Assembly (NCBI RefSeq): GCF_000010805.1
Contig: NC_012522.1
Coordinates: 3,348,001-3,412,000 of the forward strand
From: Rhodococcus opacus B4
Lineage (GTDB): Bacteria > Actinomycetota > Actinomycetes > Mycobacteriales > Mycobacteriaceae
Direction: 5' to 3'
Length of the DNA stretch: 64,000 nt
The notes under the pieces are model-generated. The model was not told the DNA's origin. It worked only from the letters and a program-made list of their open reading frames with translations, and did not search any database. Position 1 is the stretch's first letter. Each line of letters starts with the position of its first letter. Below, piece by piece: positions 1 to 9,813 of the stretch. The position numbers and the translations under genes are program-made.

Positions 1-576
1 CGCCAGGGAGGCGAGTTCGGCGGGTTTGAGCACCACGGTGCATCCGGCGGCGAGCGCCGGGGCGAGCTTCCAGATCGCGGCGAGTGCGGCGCCGTTCCAG
101 GGGATGATCTGCGCGACGACGCCGACCGGCTGCCGCCGGGTGTAGGAGAAGAAGTCGCCGGGGTTCTGCCGCGACAGCGGGATGGTGCGTCCCTCGAGCT
201 TGGTGGTCCACCCGGCCATGTAGCGCAGCAGGTCGGCCATGTTCGGCAGGTCGATGTCGCGGATGAACGCGTAGGGCTTTCCGCAGTCCTGGGTGTCGAC
301 GAGGGCGATCTCGTCCGCGTTGGCCTCGATGAGGTCCGCGAAGCGGTGCAGGATCCGGGCGCGGGCCTCGGCCGGCATCCGCCGCCACGGGCCGTCGTCG
401 AATGCGCGGCGGGCAGCCTGCACCGCCAGTTCGACGTCGCGCGGGCCGCCTGCGGCGATCTCGGCGAGCTTTTCTCCGGTCGACGGGTTGAAGACGTCGA
501 CAGTGCCGCCTTCGACCGGATCCACCCACTTACCGTCGATCAGCAGTTGATGACGGCTGGGGCTGGTCTCGGACAT
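1..576 (-). CDS. Aldehyde dehydrogenase, N-terminal 192 codons (runs off left edge)
   Basis: NAD(P)-dependent aldehyde dehydrogenase, oxidising an aldehyde to its carboxylic acid in the cytoplasm. The start ATG follows an AGGAGAAAAG ribosome site. The visible part has the family opening (LIDGKWV, then DVFNPSTGE) and the cofactor-binding stretch IIPWNGA followed by KPAE. The catalytic Cys and the C-terminal half lie outside the window, so activity cannot be judged. It carries its own TetR-operator-like site upstream, at 693-706, and is probably a separate transcription unit of the TetR-controlled island. The substrate is unknown; an aldehyde made from an alcohol by one of the nearby SDRs is an inference. 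Confidence 0.9.
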   Translation of the reverse strand, partial: MSETSPSRHQLLIDGKWVDPVEGGTVDVFNPSTGEKLAEIAAGGPRDVELAVQAARRAFDDGPWRRMPAEARARILHRFADLIEANADEIALVDTQDCGKPYAFIRDIDLPNMADLLRYMAGWTTKLEGRTIPLSRQNPGDFFSYTRRQPVGVVAQIIPWNGAALAAIWKLAPALAAGCTVVLKPAELASLA

Positions 577-692
577 CTTTTCTCCTTCAGGTAGAGCTGT
601 TCGGCGAACACACGAACGCCGGCGGCGATGATGCGGCCGTGGGTGCCGCCCGGCGCGCGCGGAAGTCCGCGGGACCCGGCACGCTTACCACA

Positions 693-706
693 TACGAACG
701 ATTGTT
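693..706. promoter_or_regulatory. TetR-type operator site A, upstream of the aldehyde dehydrogenase gene
   Basis: The minus strand reads AACAATCGTTCGTA, an imperfect palindrome matching the 14-bp consensus found at six other places in this island. It is followed toward the gene by ATGTGGTAA, a 9-mer also found next to site D. Both sites also have CGGTACCG alongside. Confidence 0.6.
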
Positions 707-763
707 TTCTTACGGTACCGGGTGGGCACCCATCCATGTCAACGATCGGCGCCCACCAGGAGA

Positions 764-1870
764 TCAGGGGATGTTGCCGCGGTAGCGGGCCGACCGGTAC
801 GGGGTCGGCCAGTCGAGCGTGTCCTCGACTCCGAGTTCCTTTGCCGCCTTGAGCGGCCACATCGGCTCGCGCAGCAGGTTCCGTCCGACGAAAACAGCAT
901 CGGCGGCTCCGTCGACGAGGACTTGCTCGGCCTGAGAGGAGTCGGTGATCAGCCCGACGGCCGCGACCGGCAGGGATGTTTCGTTGCGGATCCGGCGAGC
1001 GAACGGCACCTGGTATCCCGGTCCGACGGCGATCTTCTGCTCCGGGGTCAGGCCGCCGCTGGAGACGTCGACGAGGTCGATCCCGGAGCCCTCGAGCGAG
1101 CGGATCAGTGCGACGCTGTCGTCGACGTCCCAGCCGTCCTCGGCCCAGTCGGTGGCGGAGATCCGCAGCAACAGCGGCAGCTCCTCCGGCCAGACCGCAC
1201 GGACCGCGGCAATGATCTCCCGCAGCAGCCGGGCGCGGCGGTCGGGGTCTCCGCCGTAGCCGTCGGTGCGCCGGTTGGTGATCGGCGACAGGAACTGGTG
1301 GAGCAGGTAGCCGTGTGCGGCATGGATCTCGACGACCCGGAATCCTGCGGCCAGGGCACGGGCGGCGGCGTCGGCGAAGTCGGCGACCACCTTCGCGATG
1401 TCGGCGACGGTCATCTCGCGCGGCACGGCCTGATCCCCCCAGGCCGTCGCCGACGGACCGACCGTCTCCCAGCCGCCCTCGCTGATCGGGACGGTGCCGT
1501 CGCCCTCCCAGGGAACCTGCGCGGACGCCTTGCGGCCGGCGTGCGCGAGTTGAATTCCGGGGACCGATCCGTGCTCGGTGACGAACCGGTTGATGCGGGC
1601 GAACGCGTCGAGCTGCGTGTCGTTCCACAGCCCGGTGCACTTGGAGCTGATCCGCCCCTCCGGGCTGACCCCGGTCGCCTCGGTGAGCACCAGGCCGGCC
1701 TTCCCCTTGGCGAACGAGCCGAGGTGCACCAGATGCCAGTCGTCGGGTATGCCGTCGTCGGCCGAGAACTGGCACATCGGCGCCACCCAGAGGCGGTTAC
1801 GGAAAGTCACACCGCGCAGGGTCAGCGGCGAGAACAGCCGCGTGCGATGAATGGTGGGTTGAGACAACAC
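764..1870 (-). CDS. NADH:flavin oxidoreductase, old yellow enzyme family (YqjM-like)
   Basis: FMN-dependent ene-reductase of 368 residues that reduces an activated C=C bond (enone or enoate), cytoplasmic. The thermophilic-like/YqjM subgroup signature APMCQ is at about residue 30. The substrate-binding HxxH pair and Tyr lie in HAAHGYLL (residues 183-190), followed by FLSPxxNxRxDxYGG. The C-terminal FMN-phosphate stretch VFVGRNLLREP is intact. The start is a GTG only three bases after GAGGAG; a TTG one codon later is the alternative. It lies 25 bp downstream of the cupin gene in the acyl-CoA dehydrogenase-cupin-OYE operon. A carvone-type or other enone substrate fits the neighbouring SDRs but is inference. 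Confidence 0.92.
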   Translation of the reverse strand: MLSQPTIHRTRLFSPLTLRGVTFRNRLWVAPMCQFSADDGIPDDWHLVHLGSFAKGKAGLVLTEATGVSPEGRISSKCTGLWNDTQLDAFARINRFVTEHGSVPGIQLAHAGRKASAQVPWEGDGTVPISEGGWETVGPSATAWGDQAVPREMTVADIAKVVADFADAAARALAAGFRVVEIHAAHGYLLHQFLSPITNRRTDGYGGDPDRRARLLREIIAAVRAVWPEELPLLLRISATDWAEDGWDVDDSVALIRSLEGSGIDLVDVSSGGLTPEQKIAVGPGYQVPFARRIRNETSLPVAAVGLITDSSQAEQVLVDGAADAVFVGRNLLREPMWPLKAAKELGVEDTLDWPTPYRSARYRGNIP

Positions 1871-1895
1871 GAACTCCTCAGCTCGGGTGGTGCAG

Positions 1896-2297
1896 CTATT
1901 CCAGCGTGGCGCCGGCGTTCGGCCCCTCGAGGAACTTGTTGGGTGTCAGGAAGAAACACAGCACCAGGGCCCCGTTCGGCGCCGAGGCGCGGTGCTGGTT
2001 GCCCTGCGGTCGCCACGAGAAGTTCCCGACGGTGGTCTCGCCTTCCTCGTCGACGATGCTGCCTTCGAGCACCCAGGTCTGCTCGATCCGGACGTGCTCG
2101 TGCAGCGGCAGGACCGATCCGGGCTGCCAGCGGAACAGGGCGGTGAGCAGACCGCTCTCCTCATCCTTGAGCAGCACCTTGATATCGATGCCCTCGTACC
2201 CGGAGGGGCGCCAGGGCAGGGCGTCGACGTCGACGTAGCGCGAGGCCAGCGGCGGAAGTGCGTTGAGTTCATCGGCGAAGGGGGTGATCGCGGGCAT
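1896..2297 (-). CDS. Cupin-domain protein (ChrR/dioxygenase-like)
   Basis: Single-domain cupin of 133 residues. The likely metal ligands are H66 and H68 in LPLHEHVRIEQ, a nearby Glu, and H102 in QGNQHRAS, so a metal-binding beta-barrel is likely. Relatives are annotated as anti-sigma-factor ChrR-type cupins or as acetylacetone/2,4'-dihydroxyacetophenone dioxygenase-like proteins; the sequence does not decide between an enzymatic and a binding role. It sits between the acyl-CoA dehydrogenase (41 bp upstream) and OYE (25 bp downstream) in one operon, which favours a catabolic role over a sigma-regulatory one, since no sigma gene is nearby. Confidence 0.8.
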   Translation of the reverse strand: MPAITPFADELNALPPLASRYVDVDALPWRPSGYEGIDIKVLLKDEESGLLTALFRWQPGSVLPLHEHVRIEQTWVLEGSIVDEEGETTVGNFSWRPQGNQHRASAPNGALVLCFFLTPNKFLEGPNAGATLE

Positions 2298-2338
2298 GAT
2301 GGTGTTTCTTTCTGTGTTGTGTTGTGCGGGTACGCGAG

Positions 2339-3511
2339 TCAGAACGACCGCGGCAATCCCAGATACTTCTCACCGATGTGGTTGCGGAGCATCTCGTTGG
2401 TCAGTGGGGCGAAGGTGTAGAGGCGGGCGTCGCGGAACAACCGTTCCATCGGGTACTCCTTGCTGAACCCGGATCCGCCCATCAGACGCATGCCGGCGTC
2501 GGTGACGGCGACCGCCGCATCGGAGGCGGCGACCTTGGCCATGGCGCTGAGAATGTCGGCGCGTTGCCCGGTGGCGGTGGCCTCGGCGGCCTGCAGCATC
2601 AGGGCCCGGGCCGACTCGATCGCGATGGCGCCGTCGACGAGCCGGTGCTGGCCGGCCTGGAAGCTGCCGACCGGACGCCCGAACACCTGACGCTGGCGGC
2701 CGTAGTCGACGGCCGCTTCCAACGCACCCCGCGCGATCCCCAGTGCGGCGGCGGCGGCGTTGAGCCGTTCCCCGTTGAGGGTGCCCAGCACCTGCCGGAA
2801 CCCCTGGTCGACGTGCCCGAGTACGGCGGAAGCATCGATTTCGACGTTGTCGAAGGTGACCTCGCAGGTGTCCAGGCTGTGGATGGCGAAGGTATCGAGT
2901 TCCCGCACGGTGATGCCGGGAGCGTCGGTCGGGACCACGAACATGGTGATGCCGTCGATCGGAGAGGACTCGGGCGTCGAGGTCCGAGCCAGGACGATGA
3001 GATTCCTCGCGTGCTGCGGACCCGAGATCCAGGTTTTGGCGCCGTTGAGTACCCACCGGCCGCCGTCGGACTGCTTCGCCCGGGTACGCATGACGCGGGC
3101 GACGTCGGTGCCGCCGTCGGGTTCGGTCAGTGCGAAGGCCACCCGCTCGCTGCCGTCGAGGAGCGGGGCCAGGACGCTGCTGCGCTGCTGGTCGCTGCCG
3201 TACTCGGTGAGCAGTCCGACGCCCATATACTGCACGACCAGGCACACCGCCATCGAAGTCGGGCCGGCGGCGAGCTCTTCGAGGACGATGATCTGATGTC
3301 GGGGGTCGGCGCCGGTCGTGCCGTCGGCCTGGGCGTCGAGTCCGATCAGCCCGGCTTCCCCGAGCGCCCGGTACAGCTCGAGGTCGAACGCGTTGGCGTC
3401 GTCGAGTTCGCTGACCCGCTGCGGGGGTGCAAATCGTTCGATGATCTCGCGCACCATCTCGCGCAGATCCGCTTGCTCCGTGGTGTCCGGCAAGGTGCCG
3501 CTTCCGATCAT
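2339..3511 (-). CDS. Acyl-CoA dehydrogenase family protein with atypical active site
   Basis: FAD-dependent acyl-CoA dehydrogenase fold, 390 residues from the ATG behind a strong GGAGGAG site; an upstream in-frame start would add 14 unlikely residues. Family blocks are present: ALTEPDGGTDVARV in the middle domain, KTWISG, GRQRQVFGRPV and RLFRDARLYT. In most family members the C-terminal block reads YEGTNEI and carries the catalytic Glu. Here it reads FAPLTNEM (residues 367-374), and the alternative helix-G position seen in IVD-like enzymes reads RQVFG rather than REAFG. The base is therefore not in a usual place. It is the first gene of the operon with cupin and OYE, with operator B1 about 90 bp upstream. 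Dehydrogenation of a branched acyl-CoA is the default guess. Confidence 0.88.
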   Translation of the reverse strand: MIGSGTLPDTTEQADLREMVREIIERFAPPQRVSELDDANAFDLELYRALGEAGLIGLDAQADGTTGADPRHQIIVLEELAAGPTSMAVCLVVQYMGVGLLTEYGSDQQRSSVLAPLLDGSERVAFALTEPDGGTDVARVMRTRAKQSDGGRWVLNGAKTWISGPQHARNLIVLARTSTPESSPIDGITMFVVPTDAPGITVRELDTFAIHSLDTCEVTFDNVEIDASAVLGHVDQGFRQVLGTLNGERLNAAAAALGIARGALEAAVDYGRQRQVFGRPVGSFQAGQHRLVDGAIAIESARALMLQAAEATATGQRADILSAMAKVAASDAAVAVTDAGMRLMGGSGFSKEYPMERLFRDARLYTFAPLTNEMLRNHIGEKYLGLPRSF

Positions 3512-3599
3512 GAGACTCCTCCGACTCGGGGTGACCGCGGCCTTCGGGCGCAAAGGTGCGGCCGTCGCGCTGTGACCTGGTCACCCATCCCACGATACA

Positions 3600-3613
3600 A
3601 ACGAACGCACGTT
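3600..3613. promoter_or_regulatory. TetR-type operator site B1 (acyl-CoA dehydrogenase operon)
   Basis: AACGAACGCACGTT is an imperfect palindrome matching the island consensus. It lies in the divergent region between the acyl-CoA dehydrogenase (minus) and DUF485/symporter (plus) genes, on the dehydrogenase side. Confidence 0.6.
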
Positions 3614-3657
3614 TTTCCAAGGGCTCAGGCAGCCATTTCCTTCCGCCTAGACAAACA

Positions 3658-3671
3658 AACACACGTTCGTA
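3658..3671. promoter_or_regulatory. TetR-type operator site B2 (symporter operon)
   Basis: AACACACGTTCGTA is the second copy in the same divergent region, 45 bp from B1 and nearer the DUF485/symporter genes. One site per direction is consistent with separate repression of the two promoters. Confidence 0.55.
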
Positions 3672-3806
3672 TAGCGTGTGTGATGCCCATTACAGAGGGC
3701 GTGCAGGCCGCACGGTCCCACAACGCAACCGGCCCCGCCATCACTCGTCGTGAACTCGCTTTTCACCCGCGAAAGACGGCACCGACCATCACGAGAAAGG
3801 GTGACC

Positions 3807-4151
3807 ATGCCTCCCACCGAGACCGCTGTCGACTGGAGTCGGCTCTGGTCGGATCCGGCGATGCTCCGCCTGCGACGTGACCGCCGCAGCTTCTTCACCG
3901 TTGCCTGGAGCGTTTTCGCGGTGGCGTTCTGCGCGCTCGTCGGCTTCGCCGCCTTCGCCCCGGAGATCATCGCGACACGTCCCGTCCCGGGTCTGAGCGT
4001 CGGGCTGATCCTGTCCCTGGCCTACGTCGCGACGGTGATGAGCCTCGGCGCCTGGTACGTGCGGCGCGCACGCCACTGGGACATCCTGGCCGCGGCCGTG
4101 CTGAGCGTGCCCGCCGCCGCTCCCGAGCGAGAGGTCGCGGGCAATGTCTGA
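3807..4151 (+). CDS. DUF485 small membrane protein
   Basis: 114-residue protein with two predicted membrane helices (about residues 30-52 and 63-85) and a charged N-terminus. The ATG follows GAAAGGGTGACC; an upstream in-frame ATG has no comparable site. DUF485 proteins are regularly encoded directly before acetate/pyruvate-type sodium:solute symporters, as the YjcH-ActP pair in enterobacteria. Here the 3' end overlaps the symporter start by 8 bases, so the two are translationally coupled and probably act together in the membrane. Confidence 0.85.
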   Translation: MPPTETAVDWSRLWSDPAMLRLRRDRRSFFTVAWSVFAVAFCALVGFAAFAPEIIATRPVPGLSVGLILSLAYVATVMSLGAWYVRRARHWDILAAAVLSVPAAAPEREVAGNV

Positions 4152-5730
4152 CGGATTCAACACCACCGCCGTCGTCGTCACGATCCTGCTGCTGGCCACG
4201 ACCTTCGTGGCGACCTACTTCGCCTCGCGCCGCACGAAGACGTCGGCGGAGTTCTGGACGGCCGGCGGCGGTATGACCGGACGCAAGAACGGCACCGCCA
4301 TCGCCGGCGACTTCCTGTCCTCGGCCTCGCTGCTGGGTTATGCCGGGCTGGCCTACCTCTACGGCATGGACGGCATCGTCTACGCGATCTTCGCGTGCGG
4401 GATCTTCCTGATGGTGATGTTCCTGATCGCCGAAAAGCTGCGTAATCTGGGGCGTTTCACGTTCGCCGACGCGCTCGCCACCCGATTGCGGTCCGGTCCG
4501 GTCCGCATCGTCTCGGCGATCTCGACGCTGTTCATCTGCGTCTTCTATCTGCTCGCCCAGATGGTTGCCGGCGGCGTGCTGATGGAGGCACTCGCCGGGA
4601 TCGACTTTTCCTGGGGCGTGGTGATCGCCGCGGTCCTGATGCTGACCTATGTGCTCTTCGGCGGAATGCTCGCCACGACGTGGCTGCAGATCATCAAGGC
4701 CGTGGCCCTGATGAGCGTCGTCGCGCTGCTGGTGATCCTGGTTCTCATCCGGATCGATCCCAACCCGCTCAACATCATCGAGCAGGCGGTCTCGCAGAGT
4801 AAATTCGGCGATCACTACCTGGCCACCGGCAACTCCTTCAAGGGGCCCTGGAACATCATCTCCATGGCAGTGGCCGTGACGTTGTCCGCGGTCGGCCTGC
4901 CCCACGTGCTGATGCGGTTCTTCACCGTCCCCGACGCCATCGAGGCACGCAAGTCCGCGATCTGGGCGATCAGTCTGATCGGCGGATTCAACGTCCTCAT
5001 CGCGTTCCTCGGCATCTCGGCACGCGCCGCCCTCGGCGCCGGCGGGGAGGAAATCGCCGGCAAGGGCGGCAATCTCGCCCTACCCGCCTTGACCGTCTGG
5101 CTCGGCGGTGGAGACGGCTTCGCGTCCGACCTGCTGCTGGCGCTGGTGGTCGCGGTCTCGATCGCCACGCTGCTGGCGGTGTCGGCCGGCCTGGTGCTCA
5201 GCGCGTCGAGCACGATCGCCCACGACCTGTGGGCCAAGACGTTCCATCGTCCCGAAACCGAGGAGATGACGGTCGGCCGGATCGCGGCGGTGGCGTTGGT
5301 GATCGTCACCGTCGGTGTCACCCTGGCCATCGGCGGCACCCAGAACGTGACCTTCCTGGCCACGCTGGCGACCTCCACCGCGGCCAGCGCGAACTTCCCC
5401 GTCCTGATCATGACGTTGCTCTGGCGGCGGATGCGTACCCTCGGGGCCGTAGTCGGGGCGCTGTCGGGTCTGCTGACGGCGTTGGCGCTGATTCTGACAG
5501 GTCCGCTGGTGTGGCCGAGTCTGGCTCCGCTGCTGTCGGATTCATTGTCGACCACAGCGCCCTTCCCGCTGGCCTTCCCAATTCTGCTGTCGGTGCCCGC
5601 CGGATTCCTCGGGTGCATCGTGGGCAGCTACCTCAGTCGCGAGCCCGCAGACGACGCCGCCTTCGACGAACTTCAAGTGCGAGCCCTGACCGGGGCTGGT
5701 CTGGACAAGACGAAGACCCTCGCGCACTGA
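4144..5730 (+). CDS. Sodium:solute symporter (ActP/monocarboxylate type)
   Basis: Integral membrane symporter of 528 residues with about 13 hydrophobic segments, resembling ActP and actinobacterial MctC (acetate, propionate or pyruvate uptake). The early family segment FASRRTKTSAEFWTAGGGM is followed by GDFLSSASLLGYAG, and the C-terminus is a short charged cytoplasmic tail. The gene is coupled to the preceding DUF485 gene. In this TetR-controlled island it probably imports the carboxylate substrate or a short-chain product; the exact substrate cannot be read from sequence. A stem-loop follows the stop codon. Confidence 0.9.
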   Translation: MSDGFNTTAVVVTILLLATTFVATYFASRRTKTSAEFWTAGGGMTGRKNGTAIAGDFLSSASLLGYAGLAYLYGMDGIVYAIFACGIFLMVMFLIAEKLRNLGRFTFADALATRLRSGPVRIVSAISTLFICVFYLLAQMVAGGVLMEALAGIDFSWGVVIAAVLMLTYVLFGGMLATTWLQIIKAVALMSVVALLVILVLIRIDPNPLNIIEQAVSQSKFGDHYLATGNSFKGPWNIISMAVAVTLSAVGLPHVLMRFFTVPDAIEARKSAIWAISLIGGFNVLIAFLGISARAALGAGGEEIAGKGGNLALPALTVWLGGGDGFASDLLLALVVAVSIATLLAVSAGLVLSASSTIAHDLWAKTFHRPETEEMTVGRIAAVALVIVTVGVTLAIGGTQNVTFLATLATSTAASANFPVLIMTLLWRRMRTLGAVVGALSGLLTALALILTGPLVWPSLAPLLSDSLSTTAPFPLAFPILLSVPAGFLGCIVGSYLSREPADDAAFDELQVRALTGAGLDKTKTLAH

Positions 5731-5738
5731 TCCCCTCG

Positions 5739-5784
5739 CGGCGGCGTTCGACCGGAAGCTGTCATCTCCGGCCGAACGCCGCCG
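5739..5784 (+). terminator. Stem-loop after the symporter gene
   Basis: A 12-bp perfect inverted repeat (CGGCGGCGTTCG and its complement) with an extra inner CCGG pair begins 8 bases after the symporter stop. No T-tract follows, which is common for actinobacterial terminators. Confidence 0.6.
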
Positions 5785-5844
5785 TGCATTCCCTATTTGT
5801 CGCCGAATTTCTACCGTCGCCGACCCCGACTGAAGGAGAAATGT

Positions 5845-6162
5845 ATGTCCGTCAAGATCGTTGCGCTGATCACGTCGAAGTCCGAGCTCTCTCGCGATGA
5901 GTTCCTTCGGTACTGGAACGTCGAGCACCCCGAGTACGTATGGAAGCTCCCGGAGCTCGAGCGCTACGTGCAGAATCCGGCGATCGAGCATCGCACGGAA
6001 TGGGCGTACGACGGGATGGCGGAGCTGTGGTTCCCGTCCGTCGCCGCGGTGGCCCAGGCGTTCGCCTCGCCGGAGGCGGACGCCGTCCGCGAGCACGAGG
6101 AAGAGTTCATCGGGGACATCACCTGGTTTCTCGCCTCCGAGTCGGAGATCGTGCCGGTCTGA
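5845..6162 (+). CDS. EthD-domain protein
   Basis: 105-residue protein of the EthD/dimeric alpha-beta barrel family, which includes small proteins accompanying ring- or ether-cleaving oxygenases. It shows the typical opening VKIVALITSKSELSRDEF followed by YWNVEHPEY, and a C-terminal WFLASES block. The ATG follows GAAGGAGAA with correct spacing; an earlier in-frame ATG has no such site. It lies on the plus strand after the symporter terminator and converges on the thioesterase gene. EthD itself is needed for ETBE degradation with unknown mechanism, so a small catabolic or stability role is an inference. Confidence 0.8.
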   Translation: MSVKIVALITSKSELSRDEFLRYWNVEHPEYVWKLPELERYVQNPAIEHRTEWAYDGMAELWFPSVAAVAQAFASPEADAVREHEEEFIGDITWFLASESEIVPV

Positions 6163-6177
6163 ACGGCGGCGTCGAGA

Positions 6178-7041
6178 TCAGGGTTCGCGCAGGATGCCTT
6201 CCTGGGAGGCCGACGCGATGCGCGCACCCGCCTCGGTGGTGAAGTCGCAGGTGCACAGGCACCGGCCACCGGTGGCGATCGGGCTGACCTGCCGACACAG
6301 CATCCAGTCGTTCATCGAGAACCGGCGGTGAAACCACATCGCGTGGTCGATGCTGGCACCGGCGATCACCCGGTTGCCGTACCAGGAGCGCCCGTGCGGC
6401 ATCAGCGCCGGATCGAGCAGGGTCAGGTCGCTGACATACGCCATCAGGGCAGTGTGCAGCAACGGCTCGTCCGGGACCCGGGTGGCCGCGCGCACCCAGA
6501 ACCTCTGCTCGGGATTCCGGGTGCCGGCCGCAGCCAGCGCCTCGGGATGTTCGAGAAAGCGGAAATCGAAGGGGTGGGGCCTCGACCACCACTCCGGCAG
6601 CACCGCACTCTCGCCGGCAAGTTGCTCGTGCAGCGGCAACAGTTCGTCCGGCGGCGTCTCGGTCAGCGGCGGGGACCATTCGTGCTCGGGGCCGTCCTGC
6701 TCGGTCGCGAACGAGAGCTGCAGTGTCGCCAGCACATCATCGCCCTGGGTGGCGGTGACGGCGCGAGCGCTGAAGGAGCGGCCGTCTCGCAGGATCGCCA
6801 CCTGATAGGCGACGGGCGCACCAGGGTCCCCACCCCGCAGGAACAGAGTATGCAGCGAATGCGGATACCGGTCGGCGGGCACGGTCGCACCGGCCGCCAT
6901 CACGGCCTGGGCGAGAACCTGTCCGCCGAAGAGCCGGGGAAGTTTGCGCACCGAGGTCGGTCCATCGAACCGGTTCACCCCCGCGGGGGTCACTCGCAGA
7001 GCGTCGACCAGGGACTCGAGTTGTTCGGCAGAGGCAATCAC
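6178..7041 (-). CDS. Acyl-CoA thioesterase II (TesB family)
   Basis: Double-hotdog thioesterase hydrolysing acyl-CoA to free acid and CoA, 287 residues from the chosen GTG. Both hotdog halves are visible: FGGQVLAQAVMAA and HSLHTLFLRGGDP in the first, and ASIDHAMWFHRRF with DWML in the second. An in-frame ATG at 7095 would add 18 residues without a ribosome site, whereas GTG 7041 follows GAGAGGG and gives the normal family length. It is divergent from the carboxylase alpha gene, sharing operator D. A role in releasing a dead-end CoA ester or recycling CoA is inferred. Confidence 0.9.
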   Translation of the reverse strand: MIASAEQLESLVDALRVTPAGVNRFDGPTSVRKLPRLFGGQVLAQAVMAAGATVPADRYPHSLHTLFLRGGDPGAPVAYQVAILRDGRSFSARAVTATQGDDVLATLQLSFATEQDGPEHEWSPPLTETPPDELLPLHEQLAGESAVLPEWWSRPHPFDFRFLEHPEALAAAGTRNPEQRFWVRAATRVPDEPLLHTALMAYVSDLTLLDPALMPHGRSWYGNRVIAGASIDHAMWFHRRFSMNDWMLCRQVSPIATGGRCLCTCDFTTEAGARIASASQEGILREP

Positions 7042-7131
7042 TGTCCGCGCCCTCTCTGTCGTCGACCCCACCGCACGGATGCGGCGGGGGACCATCGTTG
7101 ACCGTTACCACATCTGACGGTACCGTAAGCG

Positions 7132-7145
7132 AACGTACGATTGTT
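7132..7145. promoter_or_regulatory. TetR-type operator site D between thioesterase and carboxylase
   Basis: The minus strand reads AACAATCGTACGTT, identical to site E in front of the tetR gene. A perfect ACGGTACCGT palindrome lies at 7117-7126 and ATGTGGTAA lies beyond it, toward the thioesterase. Confidence 0.65.
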
Positions 7146-7230
7146 TGTCTAAGCGACATGGTCTTACGAAGGCGACCCCACACCGGGGCGTCCATCGCAC
7201 AGGTATTTCGAAACCCCAAGGAGTCCGGGC

Positions 7231-9021
<1,791 letters not shown>

Positions 9022-9022
9022 G

Positions 9023-9772
9023 ATGACCACACCCGCAGGGCCGCCGGTCGCGGTCGTCACCGGCGCCGGAGGCGGACTCGGAACCGTCACCGCCACGGTG
9101 CTCGGCGAACTCGGCCTGGCGGTGGCCTGCGTCGACATCGACGAAGCCGCGGCCAAGCGCACCGCCACCGAACTGGGCAACAATGGGGTCACCAGCGCCG
9201 CCTACGGCGTGGACATCACCTCCGAATCGGCGGCCGGTTCGCTGGTCGACGCGGTGCACGCGGACCTCGGCCCCGTGTCCCATCTGGTCAACATCGCCGG
9301 CATCCTGCGCCGCACCCATCTCGCCGACACCACCGCCGACTCCTGGCGGCAGGTCATGGACGTCAACGTCACCGCCCCGTTCCTGCTCACCCAGGCCTTC
9401 GCGGACGATCTGAAGGCCGCCGAATACGGACGAGTGATCAACTGCGCCTCCTTCGCCGGCACCCGCGGCTACGAATACCCCGCCTACGCCGCCTCCAAGG
9501 CCGCACTGATCAACCTGACCAGCTCCCTGATGTTCGACTTCTGGGGCACCGCGGTCACCGTGAACGCCGTCGCCCCCGGCGCGATGGTCACCCCGATGCT
9601 CGACCGCCCCGCGGCAGAGCGGATGGCGGCCAAGACACCGACCGGACGCATCCTCGACCCCGACGACGTCGCCGCGGTCATCGGATTCCTCGCCGGCCGC
9701 GCCTCCCGCGGGGTCAACGGGACGACCACCGTGATCGACGGCGGCGCCTCCCTGCTGTTCAGCTACAACTAG
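9023..9772 (+). CDS. Short-chain dehydrogenase/reductase (between carboxylase subunits)
   Basis: 249-residue classical SDR using NAD(P)(H). The Rossmann glycine motif TGAGGGLGT lies near residue 13, the active-site Tyr and Lys in YAASKA, and the NAG equivalent reads NIAGIL. The C-terminus TVIDGGASLLF is typical. The ATG lies one base after the carboxylase alpha stop, so translation is coupled. Position inside the carboxylase operon suggests it oxidises a hydroxyacyl-CoA or alcohol intermediate of the same pathway; that is inference. Confidence 0.9.
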   Translation: MTTPAGPPVAVVTGAGGGLGTVTATVLGELGLAVACVDIDEAAAKRTATELGNNGVTSAAYGVDITSESAAGSLVDAVHADLGPVSHLVNIAGILRRTHLADTTADSWRQVMDVNVTAPFLLTQAFADDLKAAEYGRVINCASFAGTRGYEYPAYAASKAALINLTSSLMFDFWGTAVTVNAVAPGAMVTPMLDRPAAERMAAKTPTGRILDPDDVAAVIGFLAGRASRGVNGTTTVIDGGASLLFSYN

Positions 9773-9813
9773 CAACCCGAATCCTTCTCGCACCGAATTT
9801 ATTTGGAGTTCCG

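Noticed and set aside
540-2146. Long Arg/Gly-rich reading frames opposite and within the OYE and cupin genes (411 and 474 codons)
   Set aside because: They overlap well-supported genes, have shadow composition typical of GC-rich DNA and no domain.
2324-3880. 518-codon plus-strand frame over the acyl-CoA dehydrogenase gene
   Set aside because: Antisense shadow of a gene with clear family motifs on the other strand.
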